Shown in pieces: positions 26,660-35,597 of a DNA stretch of 64,000 nucleotides (the first letter of the stretch is position 1; every line of letters starts with the position of its first letter). A program made the position numbers and the translations under genes. Source of the DNA: Hydrogenophaga sp. BPS33 (lineage in GTDB: Bacteria; Pseudomonadota; Gammaproteobacteria; Burkholderiales; Burkholderiaceae_C); NCBI RefSeq assembly GCF_009859475.1, contig NZ_CP044549.1, positions 1,612,001 to 1,676,000 of the forward strand, written 5' to 3'. The notes under the pieces are model-generated. The model did not search any database and was not told the origin of the DNA. It saw nothing but the letters and a program-made list of their open reading frames with translations.

Positions 26660-27646
26660 ATGACCCACTCGCCTTCCAGACGCAACGTGATTGCAGCGCT
26701 TGGAGCCGCCGCTGCAGCTTCGTATGTCCCCGCCGCCTTTGCGCAGAAATATCCGGACAGGAAACCCATACGCCTGATCGTTCCTTACGCGGCTGGCGGA
26801 TCGCTGGACGCCATGGCGCGCGAGCTCGGCACGCGGCTGGCAACGGTGCTCGGGCAGACCGTTCTGATCGAAAACAAGCCGGGTGCCAGCACGATGATTG
26901 GCTCACAGCAGGTGGCGCGTTCGGAGCCGGACGGCTACACCCTGCTCGTTGCCTCGTCTTCTTTCGTCACCGCGCCGATGGTGTACCGCAAGCCACTGCA
27001 CAAGATCGAGGAGTTTGCCCCGATCACCCAGTTCGGCTTTGACAACCACCTGATCGTGGTCAACCCGTCGGTGCTGCCCGTGAACAACCTGGCCGAACTG
27101 ATCGCGCGTGCCAAGGCCAATCCCGGCAAGATCACCTGCGGCACAGCGGGCACCGGCACATCGCCGCACCTGGAGGCCGAAGAGTTTCAGCAGATGGCGG
27201 GCATCAAGCTGCTGCACGTTCCGTTCAACGGGAGCGCTCCAGGGTTGACCAATCTGGTGGGAGGGCAGATCGACATGATGTTCGACGCGTTCACCTCGGC
27301 GGGGCCGCACATCCGCGCCGGCAAGGTGCGCGCACTGGCGGTGACGGGCGCCAACCGGCTAGCCGAACTCCCAGATGTGCCCACCGTGTCGGAGTCGGGC
27401 ATGCCGCAATATGTGCGCGGAGCCTGGGATGGCCTGTTCGCCCCGGCCGGAACGCCCCCTGACGTGATCGCACGCCTTCACAGCGCGGTGACCGAGATCA
27501 TCAAGGACCCGCAGCTCAAGCAGACCTGGGCGCGCCGCGGCCTCGAGACGGTGCAGAGCACGCCGCAGGAATTTCAGCGCTTTCTTCAGCAGCAGGTTTC
27601 CATCACGGGCAAGCTAGTGAAGGATTTGTCGCTCCAACTCGAATGA
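26660..27646 (+). CDS. Bug-family (TctC-like) periplasmic substrate-binding protein, possible Tat export
   Basis: A 328-residue receptor. The leader, PSRRNVIAALGAAAAASYVP then AAFAQ-K, has a twin-arginine-like SRRNVIA segment, unlike the plain Sec leaders of the other receptors here. Mature blocks: YPDRKPIRLIVPYAAGGSLD, NKPGASTMIGSQQVARSEPD, CGTAGTGTSPHLEAEEFQQM and VPFNGSAPGLTNLVGGQID. AAGGAG precedes the ATG. It follows the ACAD-ACAD-ligase set and precedes two SDR genes on the same strand. Confidence 0.92.
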   Translation: MTHSPSRRNVIAALGAAAAASYVPAAFAQKYPDRKPIRLIVPYAAGGSLDAMARELGTRLATVLGQTVLIENKPGASTMIGSQQVARSEPDGYTLLVASSSFVTAPMVYRKPLHKIEEFAPITQFGFDNHLIVVNPSVLPVNNLAELIARAKANPGKITCGTAGTGTSPHLEAEEFQQMAGIKLLHVPFNGSAPGLTNLVGGQIDMMFDAFTSAGPHIRAGKVRALAVTGANRLAELPDVPTVSESGMPQYVRGAWDGLFAPAGTPPDVIARLHSAVTEIIKDPQLKQTWARRGLETVQSTPQEFQRFLQQQVSITGKLVKDLSLQLE

Positions 27647-27665
27647 CGCGGGAAAGCACTGAGCC

Positions 27666-28418
27666 ATGAAAATTGACGGAAAAATTGCAGTGGTCACCGG
27701 CGCCGCTCACGGGATCGGAAACGCCATCGCGGTGAATCTTGCAGAGGGCGGGGCGGTTCTGGCGCTCATGGACCGCGACGCGTCGGCCTTGGCCGACCTG
27801 GCATCGCAACTGCGGGGCAGTGGCGCCCGCGTAGAGACCTACGTAGTCGACTTCACGCGGCGCAATGAGATCGACCAGGTCTTCAGCGCCATCCACCGCG
27901 ATCTCGGTCAGGTTGACATCCTGGTCAACAACGTGGGCCACAGCCTGCGCGAGGCGATGGCGCCGTTTGAAACGGTGAGCTCCGAAGCATGCGATCTGAT
28001 GCTGGACGTGTGCCTGAAGCCCGCGATGGCTTGTTGCCAGCACGTGATTCCGGGGATGAAGGCCCGCAAAGGCGGAAAGATCATCAACATCTCGTCGGAT
28101 TCGGCTTTCGTCGGGCCGTTGCAGAACGCGCCGTATGCGGCGGCCAAAGCCGGCATCATCGGATTCACACGCGCTATCGCCCGCGAGCTGGCCCCGTTCC
28201 ACATCAACGTGAACACGGTCGCGCCGGGCTACATCCGTACCCGGGCCATGGACGCGCATCCGCAGGCGGCCATCGACCGGATCGTTGAGCAAACCCCTCT
28301 TGGCATGCTCGGCGACCCCGAAGACATCGCCCACGCCGTGCGCTTCTTCGCCAGCGCGGCAAGCCGGTTTGTCACAGGCCAGACCTTGATCGTCAATGGC
28401 GGCCGCTGGTTCAACTGA
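27666..28418 (+). CDS. SDR-family NAD(P)-dependent oxidoreductase
   Basis: A 250-residue SDR: VVTGAAHGIGNAIAVNLAEG, VNNVGHSLREAMAPF, NISSDSAFVGPLQNAPYAAAK with Ser and Y-A-A-A-K, and SRFVTGQTLIVNGGRWFN. Twelve bases separate it from another SDR. Such pairs may act on consecutive alcohol groups, or one may be a beta-hydroxyacyl-CoA dehydrogenase. Confidence 0.88.
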   Translation: MKIDGKIAVVTGAAHGIGNAIAVNLAEGGAVLALMDRDASALADLASQLRGSGARVETYVVDFTRRNEIDQVFSAIHRDLGQVDILVNNVGHSLREAMAPFETVSSEACDLMLDVCLKPAMACCQHVIPGMKARKGGKIINISSDSAFVGPLQNAPYAAAKAGIIGFTRAIARELAPFHINVNTVAPGYIRTRAMDAHPQAAIDRIVEQTPLGMLGDPEDIAHAVRFFASAASRFVTGQTLIVNGGRWFN

Positions 28419-28430
28419 CCTCGGAGAAGC

Positions 28431-29213
28431 ATGATGGAAAACAACATGGGACTGCGCGGCAAGGTCGCGCTGGTCACGGGAGCTGCTCGTGGCATCGGAG
28501 AGGCCGTTGCGCGCCAGATGGCGCAGGCGGGCGCCTCGGTCGTGGTGGCCGATGTGCGCGAAGCGCTGGGTCTGTCCCTTGCGGCGGAACTGGAGAACGC
28601 GCTGTTCGTGCACCTGGACGTCGGCGACGAGGTGGAATGGGGACGCGCTGTCAACCAGTGCCAATCGCGGTATGGCCGCATCGATGTGCTTGTCAACAGC
28701 GCAGGCATCTTCCATACCGCGCCGATCGCCGATACCTCGTTGGCGCTTTTTGAACGCATCGTCCGCGTCAACCAGACCGGCACATTCCTGGGCATGCGCG
28801 CGGTGCTGCCCGCGATGAAAGAGCGCGGCGGTTCGATCGTCAATATTTCTTCAACCTCTGGGCTGCGCGGCAACCAGAACTCCGTGGCCTACGGCGCAAG
28901 CAAGTGGGCGGTGCGCGGGATGAGCAAGGTGGCAGCCGTAGAGTTCGGACAGTACGGCATTCGTGTCAACTCGGTGCATCCGGGTTTGATCGATACACCC
29001 ATGAACCACGAAGAGATGGGCCATGACCGGATTCGGGAGGTCGGTGCGTCCGTGCCGCTGGCCCGCGCGGGCCGTGCGGAAGAGGTGGCGTCTGTGGTTG
29101 CATTTCTCGCGTCCGACGCCGCAGCCTACGTCTCTGGCGGTGAGTACACCGTCGATGGCGCGATGTCGGCCGGTGTCTTGAGGAGCCGGTTCTCGGCTAA
29201 ATCGACGCAGTAG
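28431..29213 (+). CDS. SDR-family NAD(P)-dependent oxidoreductase
   Basis: A 260-residue SDR: LVTGAARGIGEAVARQMAQA, NSAGIFHTAPI, NISSTSGLRGNQNSVAYGASK with Ser and Y-G-A-S-K, HPGLIDTPMNHEEMG, and AAAYVSGGEYTVDGAMSAGV. The organisation resembles 3-alpha/20-beta-hydroxysteroid-type SDRs, but that is a family resemblance only. GGAG lies just upstream; a second ATG one codon later is equally possible. Confidence 0.87.
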   Translation: MMENNMGLRGKVALVTGAARGIGEAVARQMAQAGASVVVADVREALGLSLAAELENALFVHLDVGDEVEWGRAVNQCQSRYGRIDVLVNSAGIFHTAPIADTSLALFERIVRVNQTGTFLGMRAVLPAMKERGGSIVNISSTSGLRGNQNSVAYGASKWAVRGMSKVAAVEFGQYGIRVNSVHPGLIDTPMNHEEMGHDRIREVGASVPLARAGRAEEVASVVAFLASDAAAYVSGGEYTVDGAMSAGVLRSRFSAKSTQ

Positions 29214-29363
29214 CGCGCAGGCGATCTCATATGAAATCGCGATAGGGTTCGCGCCAAACGATATTGGACGCAGACGGGTCGCCGACATAGGCTGCCCTGC
29301 GTGCCAGGAACGGCCCGTCTGTACTGATGCAGATTCGCTACTGAGAACACCATAGGATCCTCA

Positions 29364-30161
29364 ATGTCTGTGCTTGAACTGACCCGTCATTCGGCGACCG
29401 CCGTCCTGACCCTGAACCGCCCGGCGCAGCGCAACGCGCTGGATCTCGAACTGCGCGCCGCGCTCGATGTCGCCATTTCCCAAGTCCGCGACGACCCGGA
29501 GATCAAGGCGATCGTGCTCACAGGGGCGGGTGGCCACTTCTGCGCAGGCGGCGATGTTCGCGCCATCACGGAAGGCGCGCAAGGCGCGCGCGACATCTAC
29601 GAGGGGCGCGAGCGCTTGCGCAAGATGCATCGTTGGTTCGACGAATTCGTGAACCTGGAGAAACCTGTCATTGCGGCTGTGGACGGTGTGTGCTTCGGCG
29701 CTGGCCTTTCGCTGGCGCTGGCCGCCGATTTTGTGTTGGCCACGCCACGAGCTTCGTTCTGTGCCGTCTTCGCCCGGCTGGGCTACGTGCCGGATCTGGG
29801 CGCGATGTACCTGCTACCGCGCGCCGTCGGTCTCTCCCATGCAAAGGAACTGGTGTTCAGCGCGCGTGTCGTGCAGGCTGCCGAGGCCCAGCGCCTGGGC
29901 CTGGTGCATCGACTGAGCGATACCGACGTGCTGCAAGACGCGCTCGAACTCGCATCGCGATTCGAGCATGCACCGTCGGGTGCGCTGGGTCTGGCCAAGG
30001 CGGTCATGAACCGAGCCTTCGAGTCGGACCTGCCCAGCGTGCTGGCTCAAGAAGCCATGGCACAGGCGATGGCGCGGGAGAGTGGTTTCCACCAAGAGGC
30101 TGCCCGGCGCTTCCTGGCCAAGGAGCCTGCGCTCTATACCTGGCCGCAAGACAAGCGATGA
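29364..30161 (+). CDS. Enoyl-CoA hydratase/isomerase family protein
   Basis: A 265-residue crotonase: VLTLNRPAQRNALDLELRAA, GAGGHFCAGGDVRAITEGAQ, AAVDGVCFGAGLSLALAADF and FCAVFARLGYVPDLGAMYLL. The second acidic catalytic position appears as Asp in PDLG, as in isomerase-type members. A 150-base gap precedes it. It converges with another ECH gene, separated by 33 bases containing a stem-loop. Confidence 0.89.
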   Translation: MSVLELTRHSATAVLTLNRPAQRNALDLELRAALDVAISQVRDDPEIKAIVLTGAGGHFCAGGDVRAITEGAQGARDIYEGRERLRKMHRWFDEFVNLEKPVIAAVDGVCFGAGLSLALAADFVLATPRASFCAVFARLGYVPDLGAMYLLPRAVGLSHAKELVFSARVVQAAEAQRLGLVHRLSDTDVLQDALELASRFEHAPSGALGLAKAVMNRAFESDLPSVLAQEAMAQAMARESGFHQEAARRFLAKEPALYTWPQDKR

Positions 30162-30166
30162 AGGAA

Positions 30167-30186
30167 GGCACCCTTGACGGGGTGCC
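30167..30186. terminator. Stem-loop between convergent genes
   Basis: GGCACCC and GGGTGCC form a perfect seven-base stem around a six-base loop, sited just after one stop codon and just before the convergent one. No clear T-run follows on either strand, so it may be a weak or factor-assisted bidirectional terminator. Confidence 0.4.
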
Positions 30187-30194
30187 GGCAATAT

Positions 30195-30983
30195 TCAGCG
30201 ACCCGTGAAAACGGGACTGCGCTTTTCTGCGCGGGCAGTGACCGCCTCGCGATGGTCCGCTGTCGAGGCCGTGACGGCCAAGTGGGACGACACCATGTCC
30301 AGGTGTGTCTTGAAGTCTGTTGCAGCACTCGAGACGGCGAGTCGCTTCATCATCCGGGTCGCGACCGTAGGTCCGGAGGCCATGCGCAGTGCCACCTCCA
30401 TGACTTGAGGCATCAGTTGGTCGGCGGGGTATACCTTGTTGACGAGTCCAATCCTCTCGGCTTCTCCTGACTCGATCCACTCGCCCAACCAGAGGATTTC
30501 GAGCGCCTTCGACAGCCCGACGATGCGAGGAAGCAACCACGCGCCGCCAGAGCCTGGCACGAGCCCCATCTTCACGTAGGTTTCAGCAAAGCGCGCACCT
30601 TCTGCACAGAATCGGAGGTCGCCGAGCAAGGCCAGATCAAGCCCAGCGCCTACCGCCAAACCATTGATGGCGGACAAGAGGGGCTTGTCCAAAGCCGCGG
30701 CTGCAAGTGGCACCTGCTGCACATGTTCCCAAAGCCAGGCCTTCTGGTCGGACGCTTGCTCTTGGGCGCCTTTGCCCATGGCCTTCGTATCTCCGCCGGA
30801 ACAAAAGGCTCTGCCGGTGCCCGTCACGATCACTGCTTTGCAGCGCTCGTCGCGCGCGCACTCGCGCAAAGCCTCGGCCCAGGCGTCAATCATCGAAGGC
30901 GTGAAGGCGTTGAGAAGTTCCGGACGGTTCAGGGTGATCGTTGCGACCCCATCTTGTTGATCGAAGAGCAGTTCTTGGGACAT
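30195..30983 (-). CDS. Enoyl-CoA hydratase/isomerase family protein
   Basis: A 262-residue crotonase: ITLNRPELLNAFTPSMIDAW, GTGRAFCSGGDTKAMGKGAQ, SAINGLAVGAGLDLALLGDL, ETYVKMGLVPGSGGAWLLPR. This pattern is close to PaaG/PaaB-like isomerases, but assignment is not secure. The ATG giving MSQELLFDQQDG is chosen; upstream open sequence is not conserved-looking. The same-strand Bug gene lies upstream. Confidence 0.89.
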   Translation of the reverse strand: MSQELLFDQQDGVATITLNRPELLNAFTPSMIDAWAEALRECARDERCKAVIVTGTGRAFCSGGDTKAMGKGAQEQASDQKAWLWEHVQQVPLAAAALDKPLLSAINGLAVGAGLDLALLGDLRFCAEGARFAETYVKMGLVPGSGGAWLLPRIVGLSKALEILWLGEWIESGEAERIGLVNKVYPADQLMPQVMEVALRMASGPTVATRMMKRLAVSSAATDFKTHLDMVSSHLAVTASTADHREAVTARAEKRSPVFTGR

Positions 30984-31075
30984 GCTGATATGAAGAAATT
31001 CGGCGGGTCTTGGCAAAGGCCCGTCGGAGTAGATGAAAATAGGGTGACCGAGGGAGGCGAAACAGAGGAGAAACG

Positions 31076-32038
31076 TTATTGCTTCTCGACGCCAGCGCGC
31101 TCGATCACGACCTTCCAACGGGCGGTTTCGCTTCGCAGGAATGCTCTGTATTCTTCGGCGCTTCCCCCGTAAGGTTCAGAACCACTGGCCCGCAGCTTGT
31201 CCAGGAACGCCTTGTCTTTCAAGGCGTGGTTGGCCGCTTGGTTGAGCTTTTCGACGATCTCTGGCGGCGTGTTCAGCGGCGCCATGATGCCCGTCCAGGC
31301 CGTCAGCGCCACATCTTTCAACCCTGTTGCCTCACTGACGGTCGGCACGTTCGGCATCAAGGGCGACCGGTTCGCCGAGGCGATGGCCAAGGCATTCATC
31401 TTCTTGTCCACGGCGAAAGGTTGCACGGTATTGATGGTCCTCATCAACACCTGAATGTTCCCGCTCATCAAATCTGTATACGCCGGCATTTGTCCTTTGT
31501 AGGGCACATGCTCGAATTTCATGGCGAGCAAATTGGCAAGCAATGCAAAAGCCAAGTGGTCAATGGTCCCTGCGCCGGACGATCCGAAGTTCATCTTGCT
31601 CGGGCCCTTCGCGGCAAGAGCCATAAGCTCAGGAAGCGTCTTGGCCGGTACTGACGGCGAGCTTGTCAAGACCAGGGGCACGCCGGAGGTCCGAACGACA
31701 GCGGTCAAGTCTTTGAGCGGGTCGTATTTGGCGTTGTTGGAAAGCAGGTGCTGCAGGACCAGTGAGGACGTGTTGAAGAGGATCGTGTAGCCGTCGGGCG
31801 GCGCAGCGATCACCGTCGTGGTGGCCAGCATTCCGCCGGCGCCCGCCTTGTTGTCCACCACAACAGCTTGACCCAACACATCGCCCATGTGCGCAGCGAA
31901 CTGCCTCGCCGCAACGTCGGTAGGGCCGCCTGGCGCAAAGCCGATCACCATCCGTATCGGGCGCGAAGGGTAGGGATCGGCCGCGGTGGCGGAAAGCGAC
32001 GCAAGCAGGAGCGCGAGCACCACGGAAAGTCGTTTCAT
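31076..32038 (-). CDS. Bug-family (TctC-like) periplasmic substrate-binding protein
   Basis: A 320-residue receptor. Signal peptide MKRLSVVLALLLASLSATAA-D. Bug blocks: YPSRPIRMVIGFAPGGPTD, NKAGAGGMLATTTVIAAPPD, FGSSGAGTIDHLAFALLAN and VPYKGQMPAYTDLMSGN. It belongs to a long minus-strand run starting with the SDR at 38674: SDR, NDP-forming ligase, MaoC, two ACADs, thiolase, then this receptor and an ECH. That order gives a full activation and beta-oxidation set with its own binding protein. Confidence 0.92.
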   Translation of the reverse strand: MKRLSVVLALLLASLSATAADPYPSRPIRMVIGFAPGGPTDVAARQFAAHMGDVLGQAVVVDNKAGAGGMLATTTVIAAPPDGYTILFNTSSLVLQHLLSNNAKYDPLKDLTAVVRTSGVPLVLTSSPSVPAKTLPELMALAAKGPSKMNFGSSGAGTIDHLAFALLANLLAMKFEHVPYKGQMPAYTDLMSGNIQVLMRTINTVQPFAVDKKMNALAIASANRSPLMPNVPTVSEATGLKDVALTAWTGIMAPLNTPPEIVEKLNQAANHALKDKAFLDKLRASGSEPYGGSAEEYRAFLRSETARWKVVIERAGVEKQ

Positions 32039-32146
32039 TGTGATCATCTCGGGCAAGTCATTTTTGGAGAAGCGGTGGTTGAACCGGCCATCTTCAAATC
32101 GAAGAAAGGCCGGGACCGGTACGCAACAATTGCGGTCCGACCACGG

Positions 32147-33322
32147 TCAGATGCGTTCGATGACGGTGGCAGTCGCCTGGCCGTGACCAATGCACATCAC
32201 CTGCATGCCGAACTGGGCACCTGTTGCTTCCATGCCGTGAAGCATCTTGGCCATCAAGCCCGCACCGCTTGCACCCAGTGGATGTCCATGCGCGATCGCG
32301 CCGCCCCATGGGTTGACCTTTTCCATGTCGGGTTTGTACTCGATTGCCCAAGCAAGGACTACGCTGGCGAAAGCCTCATTGATTTCGAACCAGTCGATGT
32401 CCGCGATGGACAAGCCTGCCATCCGCAACGCCTTCTCGGTCGCCGGAATGACGCCCGTGAGCTGCATCACCGGATCGGAGCCCACCACTACGCGTGCGCG
32501 GAATCTGGCACGCGGGGTGAAGCCGTCGGCCAGCGCGGTCGCGCGGTCGGCGACCAGCACGGCGGATGCGCCGTCTGAAATCTGGCTGGCGTTCGCGGCC
32601 GTGACGACGCCGGTACCGGGCGCGCGGAACACCGGATTCATGGTCGACATCCGGGCCGTATCGATGTTGGCCCGGATACCCTCGTCCTTGACCAGATCGA
32701 TGGGATTGCCTTCAGGATCGACACCTCCCACTTCGATGAGTTCCTTGTGGTGACCCTCGACGGCGGCAAGTTGTGCTCTTCGATGGCTCTCGATCGAAAA
32801 TTCGTCCACCTGCGATCTGGAAATCTTCCAGTGGTCTGCGATGCGTTCCGCGCTTTCCACCTGGTGAACGAGGGCGTGGTGCAGAAAGAGGTCGGGGTTG
32901 AGGTCTTCGAACCCGGTGAAGTCCTTCTTGCCCAAAGTCAGGTCAAGGAACATCGGCACGCGGGTCATGCTCTCGACGCCACAGCCAATCGCGTACTTCA
33001 TGTCCTCCGCGCTCACCGCCTGGGCGGCGAAATGAACGGCTTGCTGACTGGAGCCGCACATGCGGTTGAGCGACACGCCTGCGATAGACGTCGGAAAGCC
33101 CGCCAGCATCACGGCGAGGCGCGCGACGTTGGCAGACTGTTCGCCCGCCTGGCTGACGGAACCGGCAATGACATCCTCGATCTTGCCGGCCGGTAGTCCC
33201 GCCCGTTGAACCAGGGCCTGGAGCGTTCCCGCCAGCAGGCTGTCCGGCCTGTGGTCGCGCAACACACCTTTTCGCTTGCCGAACGGCGTGCGCACCGCCT
33301 CGATGATCACCGCTTCAGACAT
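32147..33322 (-). CDS. Thiolase (acetyl-CoA C-acyltransferase family)
   Basis: A 391-residue thiolase with all catalytic elements: nucleophilic Cys89 in LNRMCGSSQQAVHF, the His in GHPLGASGAGLMAKM, and the second Cys377 in MCIGHGQATATVIERI. It would release acetyl-CoA (or propionyl-CoA) from a 3-ketoacyl-CoA, ending the beta-oxidation round. Start ATG chosen at SEAVIIEAVRTPFGKRKG, the canonical thiolase N-terminus. Unlike the thiolase-like protein at 40101, this one is catalytically complete. Confidence 0.93.
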   Translation of the reverse strand: MSEAVIIEAVRTPFGKRKGVLRDHRPDSLLAGTLQALVQRAGLPAGKIEDVIAGSVSQAGEQSANVARLAVMLAGFPTSIAGVSLNRMCGSSQQAVHFAAQAVSAEDMKYAIGCGVESMTRVPMFLDLTLGKKDFTGFEDLNPDLFLHHALVHQVESAERIADHWKISRSQVDEFSIESHRRAQLAAVEGHHKELIEVGGVDPEGNPIDLVKDEGIRANIDTARMSTMNPVFRAPGTGVVTAANASQISDGASAVLVADRATALADGFTPRARFRARVVVGSDPVMQLTGVIPATEKALRMAGLSIADIDWFEINEAFASVVLAWAIEYKPDMEKVNPWGGAIAHGHPLGASGAGLMAKMLHGMEATGAQFGMQVMCIGHGQATATVIERI

Positions 33323-33440
33323 ATCAAATTCCTTCCAAAGATTCCAACAACGGGCATGCGCCGTATCGGCAACGCGCGCCCTCAGCTGGTGCGCTCGATC
33401 TGTGGCGTGTTGCTCGCCGCGAAGCGGCACGCGTCACACC

Positions 33441-34430
33441 TCATTTTTCAAAGACTCGACGCGCGTCCGCGTTGCGAGCAAATTCCACGATCGACGTGCC
33501 TGCGTCGATCACAGCCTTGCCCACGACCTTGTGCCAATAAGACTCCGAACCGTGGGCGATGCGCCATTCGTGCAGGCGCCGCGTGTGGAGCTGGAGGTTG
33601 AACTCCTGCGTCACCCCGATGGCGCCGTGCACCGCATGGGCAATGGCGGCCACCTTGGTCACGGTTTCGCTGGCAACGGCCTTGGCAATGGCGGCAGGCA
33701 GCAGGCCAGGAGCATTTCCACTTCCCTGAAATGCCGCCTCTGCCGCCACCCTTGCGGCGACGACGTGTTCGGCCATCACGGCCAAGTTGTGCTGAATCGC
33801 CTGGAATTTTCCAATGGGCCTGCCGAACTGCGCGCGATCGTTTCCGTATTGCAAGGTCATTTCGAACGCAACGCTCATCGCGCCGACCATGAGGCAGGCA
33901 TGCAGGGCTGCGCCGTACGCTGCATGTGCGTCATCGCAACGCGCCACACGAACCGGTACGGCGTCTTTGCCAAAGATCAGCGTGGCCACCTGGCTGCGAT
34001 GAACGCCTGAAGCCCGGCGTTCGGCGTGGCGGCAATCGAACAGCAGCAAGTCCTTCCCATCATCGGCCAACACATGGTCTGCCAAGACGCCGAACGGAAC
34101 CTGTGGGCATTGCCAGCCGGTCGAATCCTTGAGGACGGCCGGTGCCATGGTCAACAGCCCGGGCGGTGCATCGTCAATCAGCGCGCGGGCCACGAGACTC
34201 TGCGCGATGGGGAGCGGCACAGCGTACCGACCCAGCAACACCAGGATGCGGAACTGGTCCTGCAGCGACAAACCCGCTCCGCCTGCGGCTTCCGGTGCGA
34301 ACAGCTCCAGGAATCCGGCGTCGGCAATCGCTGTCCAGATGGGCAAAGGGCTTGTCCCCGCTTCGACCCGACGCACAGCGTCGGGCGAACAGTGGTCACG
34401 AAGGATGTTTTCAAGTGCGTCTGTGAACAT
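33441..34430 (-). CDS. Acyl-CoA dehydrogenase (divergent partner of a pair)
   Basis: A 329-residue, shortened ACAD. LWTAIADAGFLELFAPEAAG-like N-terminal sequence (IWTAIADAGFLEL), then DRAQFGRPIGKFQAIQHNLA and HAVHGAIGVTQEFNLQLHTR in the C-terminal domain. The middle beta domain is reduced compared with the usual 380 residues. It lies ten bases downstream of a full-length ACAD, the same pairing as at 22-24 kb and 41-44 kb. Confidence 0.86.
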   Translation of the reverse strand: MFTDALENILRDHCSPDAVRRVEAGTSPLPIWTAIADAGFLELFAPEAAGGAGLSLQDQFRILVLLGRYAVPLPIAQSLVARALIDDAPPGLLTMAPAVLKDSTGWQCPQVPFGVLADHVLADDGKDLLLFDCRHAERRASGVHRSQVATLIFGKDAVPVRVARCDDAHAAYGAALHACLMVGAMSVAFEMTLQYGNDRAQFGRPIGKFQAIQHNLAVMAEHVVAARVAAEAAFQGSGNAPGLLPAAIAKAVASETVTKVAAIAHAVHGAIGVTQEFNLQLHTRRLHEWRIAHGSESYWHKVVGKAVIDAGTSIVEFARNADARRVFEK

Positions 34431-34439
34431 GGTTTTCTT

Positions 34440-35597
34440 TCAACGCAGACCCAGACCGCGCGCAATCATGCCGCGCAGGATTTCGCGTGTGCCCCCGCGC
34501 AACGAGAAGGTGGGAGAAAACTGACTGAGGTAGGCGCAGGCGCGCACGAGTTCGTCGTCGAGCCGATCCGCAGGGTCAGAACCCAACAGGCCCTCGATGA
34601 TGGCCGGTGCCATCTGCTCGAACTCGGTGCCTGCGTCTTTGACCACCGCGGCCTCCACCAGCGGAGTCTCTCCAGCCGCAAGCCGCGCGGTCACGGAAAG
34701 CGACATCTCCCGCAGGGCGGTCAGCTGCGTGGCGAAGCGCCCGATCGTCTCCACATGCGCATCGAGAGTGCCGCGCGTGCGCAGTTTTTCGATCCAGCAA
34801 TCGATCAGCACCACACTCGAGTACAGCCGCTCGGGCCCACTGCGTTCGAACGCAAGCTCGGCGTTGACTTGAGACCAGCCAGCGCCCTCGGCACCTACGA
34901 GCGCGTCGTCGCTCAACAAGACATCATCGAAGAGCACTTCGCAGAAGTGAGCGTCTCCGGTCATATCTTCGATCGTGCGGACCACCACACCGGGCAGCTG
35001 CAGATCGACAATGAACTGGGACAAACCTTTCTGGCGGTCTTCAACCGTTCCCGAGGATCTCACCAAGGCGATCATGTAGCGGCAATGGTGTGCGTTGGTC
35101 GTCCAGATCTTGCTTCCGTTGAGCTTCCATCCACCGTCGACCTTGGTGGCCCGCGTGCGCACACTCGCCAGATCGGAGCCCGAGTTCGGCTCGCTCATTC
35201 CGATACAGAAGAACGCTTCACCGGCGGTGATTTTGGGCAGGTAAAAGTCCTTTTGAAACGGACTGCCGAAGCGCAGGATCAGCGGCCCACTTTGCCGGTC
35301 CGCCACCCAGTGGGCCGCCACCGGCGCGCCCGAGGCCAACAGTTCCTCCACCAGCACGAATCGGTGGAACGCGTCCAGCTCAGCGCCGCCGTATGCCTTG
35401 GGCAGCGTCACACCCACCCAGCCTCGCTGCGCGAGTTTGCGGCTGAAGGCCGGGTCGGCAGCGACCCACGAACGCGCTCTTGCGTCTGCGGGTGCGGACG
35501 GCGCCTCTGCAGCGAGGAAGTCGCGCACTTCGACGCGGAACGCTTCAGCCGCTGCGGGCATGCGCGCGATGTTGAAATGGTCAATGAAGCTGTTCAT
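34440..35597 (-). CDS. Acyl-CoA dehydrogenase (large-type partner of a pair)
   Basis: A 385-residue ACAD with the FAD/substrate block FFCIGMSEPNSGSDLASVRT, GSKIWTTNAHHCRYMIALVR and C-terminal SLRGGTREILRGMIARGLGL. Four-base overlap with the MaoC gene upstream and ten bases to the smaller ACAD downstream indicate one operon. Probably the flavin-carrying subunit of a heteromeric dehydrogenase. Confidence 0.9.
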   Translation of the reverse strand: MNSFIDHFNIARMPAAAEAFRVEVRDFLAAEAPSAPADARARSWVAADPAFSRKLAQRGWVGVTLPKAYGGAELDAFHRFVLVEELLASGAPVAAHWVADRQSGPLILRFGSPFQKDFYLPKITAGEAFFCIGMSEPNSGSDLASVRTRATKVDGGWKLNGSKIWTTNAHHCRYMIALVRSSGTVEDRQKGLSQFIVDLQLPGVVVRTIEDMTGDAHFCEVLFDDVLLSDDALVGAEGAGWSQVNAELAFERSGPERLYSSVVLIDCWIEKLRTRGTLDAHVETIGRFATQLTALREMSLSVTARLAAGETPLVEAAVVKDAGTEFEQMAPAIIEGLLGSDPADRLDDELVRACAYLSQFSPTFSLRGGTREILRGMIARGLGLR

